Program-made: the position numbers and the translations under genes
Notes under the pieces: generated by a model
Database searches by the model: none
What the model was told of the DNA's origin: nothing
The model's input: the letters and a program-made list of their open reading frames with translations, nothing else
Assembly (NCBI RefSeq): GCF_000828615.1
Contig: NZ_AP012273.1
Coordinates: 1,302,001-1,366,000, forward strand
Origin: Thiolapillus brandeum
GTDB lineage: Bacteria; Pseudomonadota; Gammaproteobacteria; Chromatiales; Chromatiaceae
Reading direction: 5' to 3'
DNA: 64,000 nt
In this document: one piece after another, positions 6,581-15,430 of the stretch
Numbering within the stretch: the stretch's first letter is position 1
How the letters are laid out: each line of letters begins with the position of its first letter

Positions 6581-9199
6581 ATGGGGGAGAAACGCCGCAA
6601 TCACATCCATGGTCACGTCCGGTGTCCAGTGGTGTTGGGTTTCCTGTTGCTGCTTTGTTGGTTCAATCCGGCTTCTGCCGACACGCCCAACCTCACCTGG
6701 GAAGAGGCCATGGCCCGCAGCCGACTGGTTTCATCCGTGGACTACCAGCTGTATTTCGAGTTTGGCGCCGGCAGTGGGGAATACCTTGGCCGGGTGGAAG
6801 TGGCTTTCGACCTGGCGTCCCGGCCGGAATCCCTGTTTCTCGACTTTCAGGGAGATCACCTGAAAAAGTTGCGGGTCAATGACAGGGAAATACCGGATGC
6901 GGCCATCCGCAACTACCGGGTATATCTGGCGCCTGAATTGCTGAGGGTCGGCCGTAACCGGGTGACCCTGGAATATGAGAATGCCTTCGATACCAATGGC
7001 TCAGGTCTGAGCCGTTTCGTGGATCCGGCGGACGGCAATGCCTATTTCTTTTCCCACTTCGAGCCTTTCCATGCGAATCGCCTGTTTCCCTGTTTCGACC
7101 AGCCGGATCTCAAGGCCAGCTACGCGCTGACGGTAGTGGCGCCCAAAGGCTGGCGGATACTGAGCAATACTCTGGCCGACACCACTGTGAGTGGCAGCCG
7201 CGCCCGTCATGTGTTCAACAGGAGCAAGCGTTTTTCCACCTACCTGTTCGCCCTGGCGGGCGGTCCATTTGCGGTTTTCGAAGATCAACGGGCGAGGGTG
7301 CCCAGCCGTGTATTCACGACCCGGAGCATGGCGGCTTATGCCGATGTGGAACAGATCTTCGAAGTGACCCGCCAGGGGATGGATTTCTACGAGGATTATT
7401 TTGGCATTCCGTACCCTTTTGGCAAGTATGACCAGATTTTCGTGCCGCATTTCAACGAAGGGGCCATGGAGAATGTGGCTGCGGTCATCATCAATGAAGA
7501 CAGTTATCTTTACCGGGAAAAACCGCGGCCTTCCCAACTGAAGCGGCGGGCCAATACCTTGTTGCATGAAATGGCGCACATGTGGTTCGGGGATATTGTC
7601 ACCATGCGCTGGTGGAACGACCTGTGGCTGAATGAGAGTTTTGCCACCTACATGTCCTACCTCGCTCAGGTTCGTGCCACCGGGGACAAGGATGCCTGGC
7701 AGGGTTTTTCCAGCCGTATGAAAGCCTGGGCCTATTGGCAGGATCAGTTGCCCACCACCCATCCCATAGAAACCCGGGTGCCGGATACCTCGTCCACTTT
7801 CGATAATTTTGATGGCATTACTTACGGGAAAGGTGCTGCGGTACTCAAGCAACTGGCATTTTTTGTCGGCCCGGAAAATTTCAGGAAGGGCGTTGCGGCC
7901 TACCTCAAGGGTCATGCCTGGAAAAATGCCGCACGCAGGGATTTTACCCATGCCCTGGAAAAATCTTCCGGCAGGAATCTGGAGGACTGGACCCGCCTGT
8001 GGTTGCAGACCTCGGGCATCAATACCCTGGAGGTTGATTACCGCCTGGATTCCAAAGGCAGGATTTCGCACTTCGAGGTGTTGCAGGGCAAGGGAAATGG
8101 GGATGCCGTGCTGCGCCCCCATCGTCTGCAGATTGCTTTCTATACGGCCGGAATCAAGGTCAGGACCGTCAACGTGGAGATTCGCGGGGCGCGTACCCGG
8201 GTCAAAGCCCTGGAAGGTCTGGCTGCGCCGGACTTCATCTTTCCCAACCAGGGGGATCATGCCTATGCCAAGTGCTATCTGGATCAGCGCAGCCTGGACT
8301 GGGCCAGGGCCAGGGCCCATCTGGAACGTCTGCCGGGGGATATCCGTGTGGCGATCTGGAATACCCTCTGGTTCATGGTCCGGGATGGGCGCCTGCCACC
8401 TGCCGCCTACATGGAGATTTTTCTGGACAAGGTGGCCCGGGAAACGGATGCAAGCCTGGTCGAAGCCTTCCGCTGGAAACTTGACACCTTGCTGAATCAG
8501 TATATGAGCCAGGAGGAATGGCGCACCAGTGTCCGGCATTTATACGACCTGGCCTGGCAGCAGCTGAAATCACTGCCACCGGGATCCGATCTTCAGGCGG
8601 CCTGGCTGGAGCACTTCCTGCGTGGCGCGGAATCCGCGGAAGCTGCCCGGCGCCTGCAAGGCATGCTGGAAGGCAGGGTGGTGGTGCCAGGACTGGAACT
8701 TGGCCAGGACCGGCGCTGGCGGATTCTGATTCGTCTGGCGGCGTTGGGAGTCGAAGATATCGAAGCACTGCTGTCCCGGGAATCCTTGCGCGATCCCGGG
8801 GAACGGGGCCGCAAACAGCTGTTCGTGGCCCGGGCAGCCCTGCCTGATCCGGCTTCCAAGGCCAGGATCTGGAAGCGGCTGCTGGAGGACAGGAAACTAC
8901 CTCTGACCTATGTGCGTGCTGCCCTGGAGGTATTTTATCAGCGTTCCCACCCGGAACTGACCCATCCCTGGGCGGAGCGATACTTTCAGGTGCTGCCCGG
9001 CGTGGTGAAGAATCGCAGTCCCAGGTTCGCCCGGAGTTTCATTCGGTTTGCTTTTCCCCGTATGAACGTCGAGCCATCCGTTCTGGACGAGACTGACAGG
9101 CTGTTGCAGGAAGACATCGGCAAGACCGGTTTTCTGCACAGGCTGCTGCTCGAGGCGCGGGACTCCCTGGCCAGGGCCCTGCGAATCCGGCATTCCTGA
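6581..9199 (+). CDS. Exported M1-family zinc aminopeptidase (PepN-like)
   Basis: An 872-aa metallopeptidase that trims N-terminal residues from peptides. The exopeptidase motif GAMEN is at 294-298. The zinc site is HEMAH (329-333), with the third ligand Glu352 in NESF, giving the HEXXH-X18-E spacing of M1 enzymes. Helical ERAP1-like C-terminal sequence fills the rest. The N-terminus (basic residues, then a leucine-rich core ending near NPASADTP) is a convincing signal peptide, so it should act in the periplasm, unlike cytosolic E. coli PepN. A strong ribosome-binding site (AAAGGGGGA) lies upstream of the ATG. It follows smc after 49 nt with no terminator between them, but the pair is not functionally linked. 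Confidence 0.92.
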   Translation: MGEKRRNHIHGHVRCPVVLGFLLLLCWFNPASADTPNLTWEEAMARSRLVSSVDYQLYFEFGAGSGEYLGRVEVAFDLASRPESLFLDFQGDHLKKLRVNDREIPDAAIRNYRVYLAPELLRVGRNRVTLEYENAFDTNGSGLSRFVDPADGNAYFFSHFEPFHANRLFPCFDQPDLKASYALTVVAPKGWRILSNTLADTTVSGSRARHVFNRSKRFSTYLFALAGGPFAVFEDQRARVPSRVFTTRSMAAYADVEQIFEVTRQGMDFYEDYFGIPYPFGKYDQIFVPHFNEGAMENVAAVIINEDSYLYREKPRPSQLKRRANTLLHEMAHMWFGDIVTMRWWNDLWLNESFATYMSYLAQVRATGDKDAWQGFSSRMKAWAYWQDQLPTTHPIETRVPDTSSTFDNFDGITYGKGAAVLKQLAFFVGPENFRKGVAAYLKGHAWKNAARRDFTHALEKSSGRNLEDWTRLWLQTSGINTLEVDYRLDSKGRISHFEVLQGKGNGDAVLRPHRLQIAFYTAGIKVRTVNVEIRGARTRVKALEGLAAPDFIFPNQGDHAYAKCYLDQRSLDWARARAHLERLPGDIRVAIWNTLWFMVRDGRLPPAAYMEIFLDKVARETDASLVEAFRWKLDTLLNQYMSQEEWRTSVRHLYDLAWQQLKSLPPGSDLQAAWLEHFLRGAESAEAARRLQGMLEGRVVVPGLELGQDRRWRILIRLAALGVEDIEALLSRESLRDPGERGRKQLFVARAALPDPASKARIWKRLLEDRKLPLTYVRAALEVFYQRSHPELTHPWAERYFQVLPGVVKNRSPRFARSFIRFAFPRMNVEPSVLDETDRLLQEDIGKTGFLHRLLLEARDSLARALRIRHS

Positions 9200-9261
9200 G
9201 AGGCCGGTGAGAACCCTGATGGGAACTGGTGTCGTCTGAAGCGTCCCCGGGTGGGAGGATC

Positions 9262-10062
9262 TCAGGGTTTTTCGATGCGGGCGTAGGCCGAGTGATTGTG
9301 GATGGATTCGAAGTTTTCGGCTTCCACCACATAGGACTCGATGCGGGTATCCGCATTGAGCCGGCCTGCGACGTCCCGCACCACGTCTTCCACGAACTTG
9401 GGGTTGTCGTAGGCGCGCTCGGTGATGAATTTTTCATCGGGACGCTTGAGCAGACTGTAGAGTTCGCTGGAGGCTTCCGCCTCCACCAGTTCGATGATTT
9501 CCTCTATCCACATGAAATCACGGGTACTCACGGTAACCGTGACATGGGAACGCTGGTTGTGAGCGCCACGGTCGGAGATGGACTTGGAGCAGGGGCACAG
9601 GCTGGTGACGGGCACGACGACTTTGGTGAAGATGCTGGGCCTGCCGTCCTCGACTTCACCGATAAGGGTTACGTCGTAGTCCATGAGGCTCTGTACTCCG
9701 GACACGGGAGCCGTCTTGTTGACAAAGAACGGGAAGGCCATTTCGATATGCCCGGCTTCGGATTCCAGCAGCTCCACCATTTCCAGCAGCATGTCTTCAA
9801 AGGAACTGATGGAAATCTCACGTTCGTGGTTATTCAGTATCCCCACGAAGCGGGACATGTGCGTACCTTTGAAATTGTGCGGCAGGAACACATACATGTT
9901 GAAATTGGCAATGGTGTGCTGCTCACCCTCACTGCGGTCTTTCACCCGCACGGGATGGCGGATGTCCTTGATGCCGACGCGGTTGATGGCAATCTGCCGG
10001 GTATCGGCGCTGCCCTGTACGTCCTCGATTTCGGGAGTCGATGTGCTGCAGTGAGTGGTCAT
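9262..10062 (-). CDS. folE2: GTP cyclohydrolase FolE2 (type IB)
   Basis: A 266-aa enzyme converting GTP to 7,8-dihydroneopterin triphosphate, the entry step of folate and of deazaguanine synthesis. It belongs to the FolE2/MptA family rather than classical FolE, recognised from the [11 protein letters not shown] segment with the conserved cysteine, GAHNQRS, and the N-terminal [10 protein letters not shown]. FolE2 enzymes are known to tolerate zinc limitation because they can use other metals. Length is normal. It stands alone and convergent with the aminopeptidase gene. I see no Zur box or other control site that I can defend. Confidence 0.94.
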   Translation of the reverse strand: MTTHCSTSTPEIEDVQGSADTRQIAINRVGIKDIRHPVRVKDRSEGEQHTIANFNMYVFLPHNFKGTHMSRFVGILNNHEREISISSFEDMLLEMVELLESEAGHIEMAFPFFVNKTAPVSGVQSLMDYDVTLIGEVEDGRPSIFTKVVVPVTSLCPCSKSISDRGAHNQRSHVTVTVSTRDFMWIEEIIELVEAEASSELYSLLKRPDEKFITERAYDNPKFVEDVVRDVAGRLNADTRIESYVVEAENFESIHNHSAYARIEKP

Positions 10063-10169
10063 GGATGGACAATGGGTTCCGGATGATAGCCGCTCATTTT
10101 AGCCCGGTTGGGCATATAAGGGAAATCTGAAATAACCCTTGGCTTGTCGGGTCTGATTCCGGCTAATGG

Positions 10170-11066
10170 CTAATGAGCACGCTGCACCACATAACGGGCC
10201 AGGTGGCGCAGCTGATCCGCTTCCGCTCCGAAGTCCACCAGAGCATTCAGGGCTTCATCCAACAATTCCTGTGCCTTCTGCCGGGCGCCATCCAGTCCCA
10301 GCAGGCCGGGATAAGTCGGTTTGTTGGCAGCGGCATCCTTGCCTTGGGTCTTGCCCAGGGTGTCGGTATCGCTGGTGATATCCAGAATATCGTCCTGCAC
10401 CTGGAAGGCCAGGCCCACGGCCGTGGCGTAGTGGCCGAGCAACAGCAGTTGCTGTTCAGTGGCGCCAGCGGCCATGGCGCCCATTTGCACGCTGGCGCGG
10501 ATGAGGGCGCCGGTTTTGTGAATATGCATGATTTCCAGCTCCGGCAGGGTCAGTTCCCGGGCCACGGCGTCGATATCCATGGCCTGGCCTCCGGCCATGC
10601 CCCGGGAACCGCTGGCAGTGGCCAGCAGGCGCACCATCTGCAGGCAGGTATCCGCCGGGAGTTGATCCTGGTGATGGGTCAGCAGGCGAAAAGCCAGAGA
10701 CTGCAGGGCATCCCCTACCAGAATGGCTGTGGCTTCGTCATAGGCCCGGTGACAAGTGGGTTTGCCCCGTCGCAGGTCATCGTCGTCCATGGCGGGAAGA
10801 TCGTCATGCACCAGGGAATAGCTGTGAATCAGTTCCACGGCGCAGGCAGGTATGTCGAGTGCTTCCGGCGCGCCCCGGCAGGCCTGACCGCTGGCATAGA
10901 CGAGTATGGGGCGCACTCGCTTGCCACCGTTGAAGGTGGCGTAACGCATGGCTTCGTGCAGACGGGCAGGCTCGATGGAGGTGCCGGGCAGCTGCTGTTC
11001 CAGGGCTTGTTCCACCCGGGATACGCATGCTTTGGAAAATTCGCTGAAAGTGGCGTTAGTCGGCAT
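10170..11066 (-). CDS. ispA: Farnesyl diphosphate synthase (short-chain polyprenyl synthase)
   Basis: A 298-aa cytoplasmic prenyltransferase condensing isopentenyl diphosphate with DMAPP and GPP. The first aspartate-rich motif is DDLPAMDDDD, followed by RRGKPT; the second is DDILD. The GGKRVRP segment near the N-terminus binds diphosphate. I chose the start MPTNATFSEF at 11066 because it overlaps the end of xseB by 11 nt (xseB stop inside the ispA start region), the usual gammaproteobacterial arrangement. A longer frame continues upstream inside xseB and is not needed. dxs, the common third member of this operon, does not follow. Confidence 0.94.
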   Translation of the reverse strand: MPTNATFSEFSKACVSRVEQALEQQLPGTSIEPARLHEAMRYATFNGGKRVRPILVYASGQACRGAPEALDIPACAVELIHSYSLVHDDLPAMDDDDLRRGKPTCHRAYDEATAILVGDALQSLAFRLLTHHQDQLPADTCLQMVRLLATASGSRGMAGGQAMDIDAVARELTLPELEIMHIHKTGALIRASVQMGAMAAGATEQQLLLLGHYATAVGLAFQVQDDILDITSDTDTLGKTQGKDAAANKPTYPGLLGLDGARQKAQELLDEALNALVDFGAEADQLRHLARYVVQRAH

Positions 11067-11301
11067 GGTCGGGCTCGAAAGCTTCCGGCTCTGCATCCAT
11101 GCTTTTTTCACTGAGTATGCTGACTTTCTGCTCCGCTTCAGACAGCAGTTTCTGGCAGTTGCGGAACAGGGCTACGCCGCGTTCGAAGACTTTCAGGGAC
11201 TCTTCCAGGGAAATATCGCCCTGTTCAAGTTTTTCCACGATATCCTGGAGTTCGCCCCGGGCAGTTTCAAAATCCAGGTTTTCCGGTTTTTTTCGGCTCA
11301 T
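11056..11301 (-). CDS. xseB: Exodeoxyribonuclease VII small subunit
   Basis: An 81-aa helical protein, the small subunit of ExoVII, which degrades single-stranded DNA with XseA (not in the window). Diagnostic sequence is FETARGELQDIVEKLEQGDI followed by LEESLKVFERGVALFRNCQ. The start MSRKKPENLDF at 11301 gives the normal family length; the open frame extends 14 more codons upstream without resemblance to the family. It overlaps ispA and is divergent from the CNP1-like gene. Confidence 0.93.
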   Translation of the reverse strand: MSRKKPENLDFETARGELQDIVEKLEQGDISLEESLKVFERGVALFRNCQKLLSEAEQKVSILSEKSMDAEPEAFEPDHAD

Positions 11302-11444
11302 TGCAGCTCGGTGAATGGTTTCGCAGGCAGCAAAATACCCCACTCACCGGTCTGCTGCAATGATACGTGTGTATTTTGCCGAACCTTTCTGTTCTTTCCC
11401 GGGCGAGGGCTGTAAACTTTCGCCCTTGAATATCATCCTTTTCG

Positions 11445-12032
11445 GTGTGTGCTGTGTGTGGAATAAAACAAGGGCTTTTGCTTTCCCTGCTGCTTTGTGC
11501 CGGCGGCCTGTTTGCGGCCCCTACTGACCGGTACGAAGAACTGACCGGGGATCAGGACGATTTCGAGGCGAATGTGAAGGAATGGAAGGAGTTCCGCACG
11601 GAAATTCCGCCCATCCCCAATGATGATGACTGGACTCCGGTTGCCATCGATGCTTTGCCGAAAAATCTCCATGCCTACCTGGATCTGAATACCCTGAACC
11701 TGTCGGACAAGGACTTCGTAGTGCGCTACTGGCTGTTGATTCGTTCTGACAAGGGCGCCTACACGGCAACTTTTGAAGGCACTCGTTGCAGTGCCGGGGA
11801 GTACATCATCTACGCCTGGGGTTACCGGAAACGCACTCCTCCCTTGCGCCGGGTGAAACAGCCCCGATGGCGACCCCTGAATGGCCAGAGGAACGGCAAT
11901 TATCGCCAGGAGCTGGCCCGGGACATACTCTGTGCCGGAGAAACTCCACGCAGGAAGTATCAGATCCAACAGGCTGTGAAAGGCCTCTATGAAGCTCACA
12001 ACCCTTTCAATAATTGGGTGAACGATGACTGA
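11445..12032 (+). CDS. CNP1-like family exported protein
   Basis: A 195-aa protein with a signal peptide (LLLSLLLCAGGLFAAP) and a mature domain resembling the CNP1-like family of uncharacterised proteobacterial proteins (segments YLDLNTLNLSDKDFVVRYWL and CSAGEYIIYAWG). No function is known to me. The start is uncertain: GTG at 11445 or a second in-frame GTG at 11454. Its stop lies 8 nt inside parE, so it is translated as the first gene of the par cluster. Confidence 0.75.
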   Translation: MCAVCGIKQGLLLSLLLCAGGLFAAPTDRYEELTGDQDDFEANVKEWKEFRTEIPPIPNDDDWTPVAIDALPKNLHAYLDLNTLNLSDKDFVVRYWLLIRSDKGAYTATFEGTRCSAGEYIIYAWGYRKRTPPLRRVKQPRWRPLNGQRNGNYRQELARDILCAGETPRRKYQIQQAVKGLYEAHNPFNNWVNDD

Positions 12033-13941
12033 CGCATACGACGCCTCGGCTATCGAGGTTCTCAGTGGTCTGGAGCCCGTGCGCAAGCGCCCGGGAATGT
12101 ACACGGACACCACGCGCCCCAATCACCTGGCTCAGGAGGTTATCGACAACAGTGTGGATGAGGCCCTGGCGGGATTTGCCCACCAGATCGAGGTGACCCT
12201 GTACAAGGACGGTTCCCTGGAGGTGGCAGATGACGGTCGCGGCATGCCTGTGGATATCCATCCGGAGGAAGGTCTCCCCGGGGTGGAGGTCATCCTTTGC
12301 AAGCTGCATGCCGGAGGCAAGTTTTCCAACAAATCCTACCAGTTTTCCGGTGGTCTGCATGGCGTGGGAGTGTCTGTGGTGAATGCCTTGTCCCGGCATC
12401 TCGAGATCTGGGTCAAGCGTGATGGCAGGGAATACAATATTGCCTTCGCCAATGGCGAGAAGGTTTCGGACCTGGAAGTCGTGGGCAAGGTGGGCAAGCA
12501 GAATACCGGCACCCGTATTCGCTTTTGGCCGGACACCAGCTTTTTTGACAGCCCCAGATTCAGCGTGCGTCAGCTCAAGCATGTGCTGCGCGCCAAGGCC
12601 GTGCTATGCCCCGGCTTGCGGGTGCGGTTCACCGAGGAAAAGAGCGGCGAGACCGAGGAATGGCAATATGCCGACGGTCTCACGGACTATCTCATGGAAG
12701 CCCTGCAGGGATTTGAAATGCTGCCGGCAGAGCCTTTCACAGGGAGCATGTCCAGTGCTGTGGAAGCGGCCGACTGGGCGGTTGCCTGGCTGCCGGAGGG
12801 GGGCGAGCCTCTGACGGAAAGCTATGTCAACCTGATTCCCACGGCACAGGGGGGTACGCATGTGAACGGTTTGCGTGCGGGTCTTACGGAGGCCGTGCGT
12901 GAGTTCTGCGAGTTCCGCAATCTGCTGCCCCGGGGGGTGAAGATCACACCGGATGATGTCTGGAACCGGGTCAGCTATGTGCTGTCCGTAAAAATGGCGG
13001 ATCCCCAGTTTTCCGGCCAGACCAAGGAACGTCTGTCTTCCCGGGAATGCGCGGCCTTTGTTTCCGGTGTGGTAAAGGATGCCTTCAGCCTGTGGTTGAA
13101 TCAGAATACCGCTGTGGGTGAGGCGATTGCCGATTTGGCCATCAACGCCGCCCAGACGCGCATGCGTGCAGGGCGCAAGGTGGTGCGCAAGAAAGTCACC
13201 CAGGGACCGGCCCTGCCAGGCAAGCTGGCGGACTGCGCTTCGGACGACATGAAGCGCACAGAGTTGTTTCTGGTGGAAGGGGATTCTGCCGGAGGATCCG
13301 CCAAGCAGGCCCGGGACAAGGATTTCCAGGCCATCATGCCTTTGCGCGGCAAGATTTTGAATACCTGGGAGGTGGGATCGGCAGATGTACTGGCCTCCCA
13401 GGAAGTGCATGATATTTCCGTGGCCATCGGTGTGGAGCCGGGGGTGGATGATTTGTCCAAGCTGCGTTTCGGCAAGATCTGCATCCTGGCGGATGCCGAT
13501 TCCGATGGGCTGCATATCGCTACCTTGTTGTGCGCCCTGTTCGTGCGCCATTTCCCCAAGCTGGTGCGTGAAGGCCATGTGTATGTGGCGATGCCGCCCC
13601 TGTACCGCATCGACGTGGGCAAACAGGTGTTCTATGCTCTGGATGATGCTGAAAAACAGGGCATATTGGCACGTATTGAGGCGGAAAAACTGCGGGGCAG
13701 GGTCAATGTGCAGCGTTTCAAAGGGTTGGGTGAGATGAATCCTTTGCAGCTGCGCGAGACCACTATCCATCCCGATACCCGGCGCCTGGTGCAACTGGCC
13801 ATGGAGCCTGGGGATGAAACCATGAAGGTAATGGACATGCTGTTGGCAAAGAAACGTGCAGCCGATCGAAAATCCTGGTTGCAGGAAAAGGGCGATATGG
13901 CGGAAGCCGCCCAGGATCTTATTGCAGGAGTTGAAGCCTGA
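12025..13941 (+). CDS. parE: DNA topoisomerase IV subunit B
   Basis: A 638-aa ATPase subunit of topoisomerase IV, which decatenates daughter chromosomes. The GHKL ATP site shows EVIDNSVDEALAG, DDGRGMPVD and GGLHGVGVSVVNALS. The TOPRIM domain shows LFLVEGDSAGGSA and ILADADSDGLHI, and the C-terminal tail RFKGLGEMNP is typical. It opens inside the end of the CNP1-like gene, and its TGA shares one base with the ATG of the cytochrome gene (TGATG). ParE rather than GyrB is indicated by the length (no about 165-residue insert) and by the parC partner 1.5 kb downstream. Confidence 0.96.
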   Translation: MTDAYDASAIEVLSGLEPVRKRPGMYTDTTRPNHLAQEVIDNSVDEALAGFAHQIEVTLYKDGSLEVADDGRGMPVDIHPEEGLPGVEVILCKLHAGGKFSNKSYQFSGGLHGVGVSVVNALSRHLEIWVKRDGREYNIAFANGEKVSDLEVVGKVGKQNTGTRIRFWPDTSFFDSPRFSVRQLKHVLRAKAVLCPGLRVRFTEEKSGETEEWQYADGLTDYLMEALQGFEMLPAEPFTGSMSSAVEAADWAVAWLPEGGEPLTESYVNLIPTAQGGTHVNGLRAGLTEAVREFCEFRNLLPRGVKITPDDVWNRVSYVLSVKMADPQFSGQTKERLSSRECAAFVSGVVKDAFSLWLNQNTAVGEAIADLAINAAQTRMRAGRKVVRKKVTQGPALPGKLADCASDDMKRTELFLVEGDSAGGSAKQARDKDFQAIMPLRGKILNTWEVGSADVLASQEVHDISVAIGVEPGVDDLSKLRFGKICILADADSDGLHIATLLCALFVRHFPKLVREGHVYVAMPPLYRIDVGKQVFYALDDAEKQGILARIEAEKLRGRVNVQRFKGLGEMNPLQLRETTIHPDTRRLVQLAMEPGDETMKVMDMLLAKKRAADRKSWLQEKGDMAEAAQDLIAGVEA

Positions 13942-14969
13942 TGAAATACCTGAGTTTACTGTTGTTGTTTCTTGGTATGCCCTTGTCAGCGGCGCCTAAC
14001 GGCAAGGCCCTCTACGAGGAGAAATGCAGTGTCTGCCACCACTTCAGGGGTGAGGGCGGTATTGGCCTGCCGCTGACACAGGAGATCCTTTCCCAGGTGC
14101 CGGATGATTATATTGCGCACACCATTCGTGTAGGGCGCCCGGGACGTATCATGCCGTCCTTCAATACCCTGAGTGATGCCCAGGTCGATGCGATCATCCG
14201 CTATATCCGCAGTTGGTCCGGAAAACCCGGCCCGGTTTTCAAGGCGGCCAGGCTCAAGGGGAATGCGGCAAAGGGTAAACCTCTTTATGAAAAGCACTGT
14301 GTGCGCTGCCATGGCCAGGATGGCAGTGGGGAAGGGGCGGGTACGGGAGTGACCCTGTCACGGGAACGCTCTTTCATGGTAATGCCTGCGGCCCTGAACA
14401 ATCCCGGTTTTCAGCAGTCGGCTTCGGATGCCATGATTCACGATATTGTCCTGTCCGGGCGCAAAGTGGGGGGCATGCCCTCCTTCAAGAGCAAACTTAC
14501 GGATCAGGAGGTGGCTGATGTTGTCGCCTATGTCCGTACCCTGAAACCGCCAGTGGCAAAACAGGGTATGGAAGAATGGCGCGGCAAGCCGGCTTACATC
14601 ATGGAGTCTCCCTATGATTTCGAGACCACGGTGGAGAATGTGAAACAGGCTCTGACCGGCGCCAACTTCCGCATCTTCCCCCAGCGTTACCTGGAGCAGG
14701 GCCTCACAGACGAGTTCAGTGTGAATACCCGTCAGATCAGCATCCGTTTTTGCAACTTCAAGGAGCTTTACCATCTGCTCAACATCGATCCGCGGTTGGG
14801 CACGGTATTGCCCTGCCGTATCAATGTCATCGAGCAGGATGGCAAGGTGCTGGTGATTTCCGCCAATGTTGCGCAACTGGCCACATTGTTCAACAACCAG
14901 GAGCTGTCTGAAGTGGGCGTGCTCATGGAAGAGATCATTCTTTCCGTGATGGAGGAGGCAACCCTGTGA
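13941..14969 (+). CDS. Di-haem cytochrome c with C-terminal DUF302 domain
   Basis: A 342-aa exported electron-transfer protein. Signal peptide at about 1-18. The first c-type haem domain has CSVCH at 29-33 with a likely axial Met in RIMPSF (Met71). The second has CVRCH at 120-124 with GGMPSF as candidate Met ligand. From about residue 225 a DUF302-type domain follows (FETTVENVKQAL, then a region with CNF and CRINV). The fusion of cytochrome and DUF302 in one chain is unusual, and so is its place between parE and parC with overlapping stops and starts on both sides. The redox partner and role of DUF302 are unknown. Confidence 0.9.
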   Translation: MKYLSLLLLFLGMPLSAAPNGKALYEEKCSVCHHFRGEGGIGLPLTQEILSQVPDDYIAHTIRVGRPGRIMPSFNTLSDAQVDAIIRYIRSWSGKPGPVFKAARLKGNAAKGKPLYEKHCVRCHGQDGSGEGAGTGVTLSRERSFMVMPAALNNPGFQQSASDAMIHDIVLSGRKVGGMPSFKSKLTDQEVADVVAYVRTLKPPVAKQGMEEWRGKPAYIMESPYDFETTVENVKQALTGANFRIFPQRYLEQGLTDEFSVNTRQISIRFCNFKELYHLLNIDPRLGTVLPCRINVIEQDGKVLVISANVAQLATLFNNQELSEVGVLMEEIILSVMEEATL

Positions 14970-15430
14970 GAAAACTGATTGCAATAGCCCTGATACTGCT
15001 GATGGCAGGCCTGGCATCGGCCGCAGAACAGACCCTGGTCATGGTGCGCAGCCCCGCCAAATCCAGTCATGTCATGGATGTGCTCAAGGAGACGATTCTT
15101 GAATATGGCTACCAGGTGGCGCATGTGCAACGCTGTGATGGCGGCATGGCGGAGTTCCATTACAAGTCGGATTTCTACCGTGTGGTATTTTTCGGCAAGG
15201 TGGAGGAGGTGCGTGCGGTGCTCAAGCGTCATCCGGAGATGTCGCCCTATCTGCCCCTGAAGATCGCGGTAGTGGCGGAGAACAAGGATACGGTGCTGGC
15301 CTCGGTGGATCCCCGGGCCCTGGCTCCTCTGTTTCCGGATGATCCTGAGCTCCAGGTATTGCTGGCCCGCTGGTACAACGATATCCGTTCCGTGATGGAT
15401 GAAATGCGCAACCTGAACAATACCCAATGA
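14966..15430 (+). CDS. Exported DUF302-family protein
   Basis: A 154-aa protein with a signal peptide ([18 protein letters not shown]) and a mature part related to DUF302, the fold also fused to the preceding cytochrome. It starts with GTG in a GTGA overlap with the cytochrome stop and ends in an ATGA overlap with parC, so all three are translationally coupled. No catalytic residues can be named. A single cysteine remains in the mature chain (VQRCDGG). Function is unknown; an interaction with the neighbouring cytochrome is plausible but inferred only from coupling. Confidence 0.8.
   Translation: MRKLIAIALILLMAGLASAAEQTLVMVRSPAKSSHVMDVLKETILEYGYQVAHVQRCDGGMAEFHYKSDFYRVVFFGKVEEVRAVLKRHPEMSPYLPLKIAVVAENKDTVLASVDPRALAPLFPDDPELQVLLARWYNDIRSVMDEMRNLNNTQ

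Noticed and set aside
7001-8539. A 512-aa minus-strand frame
   Set aside because: It lies antisense to the M1 aminopeptidase, which carries all catalytic motifs.
9229-10086. A 285-aa plus-strand frame
   Set aside because: It lies antisense to folE2; no motif and no RBS.
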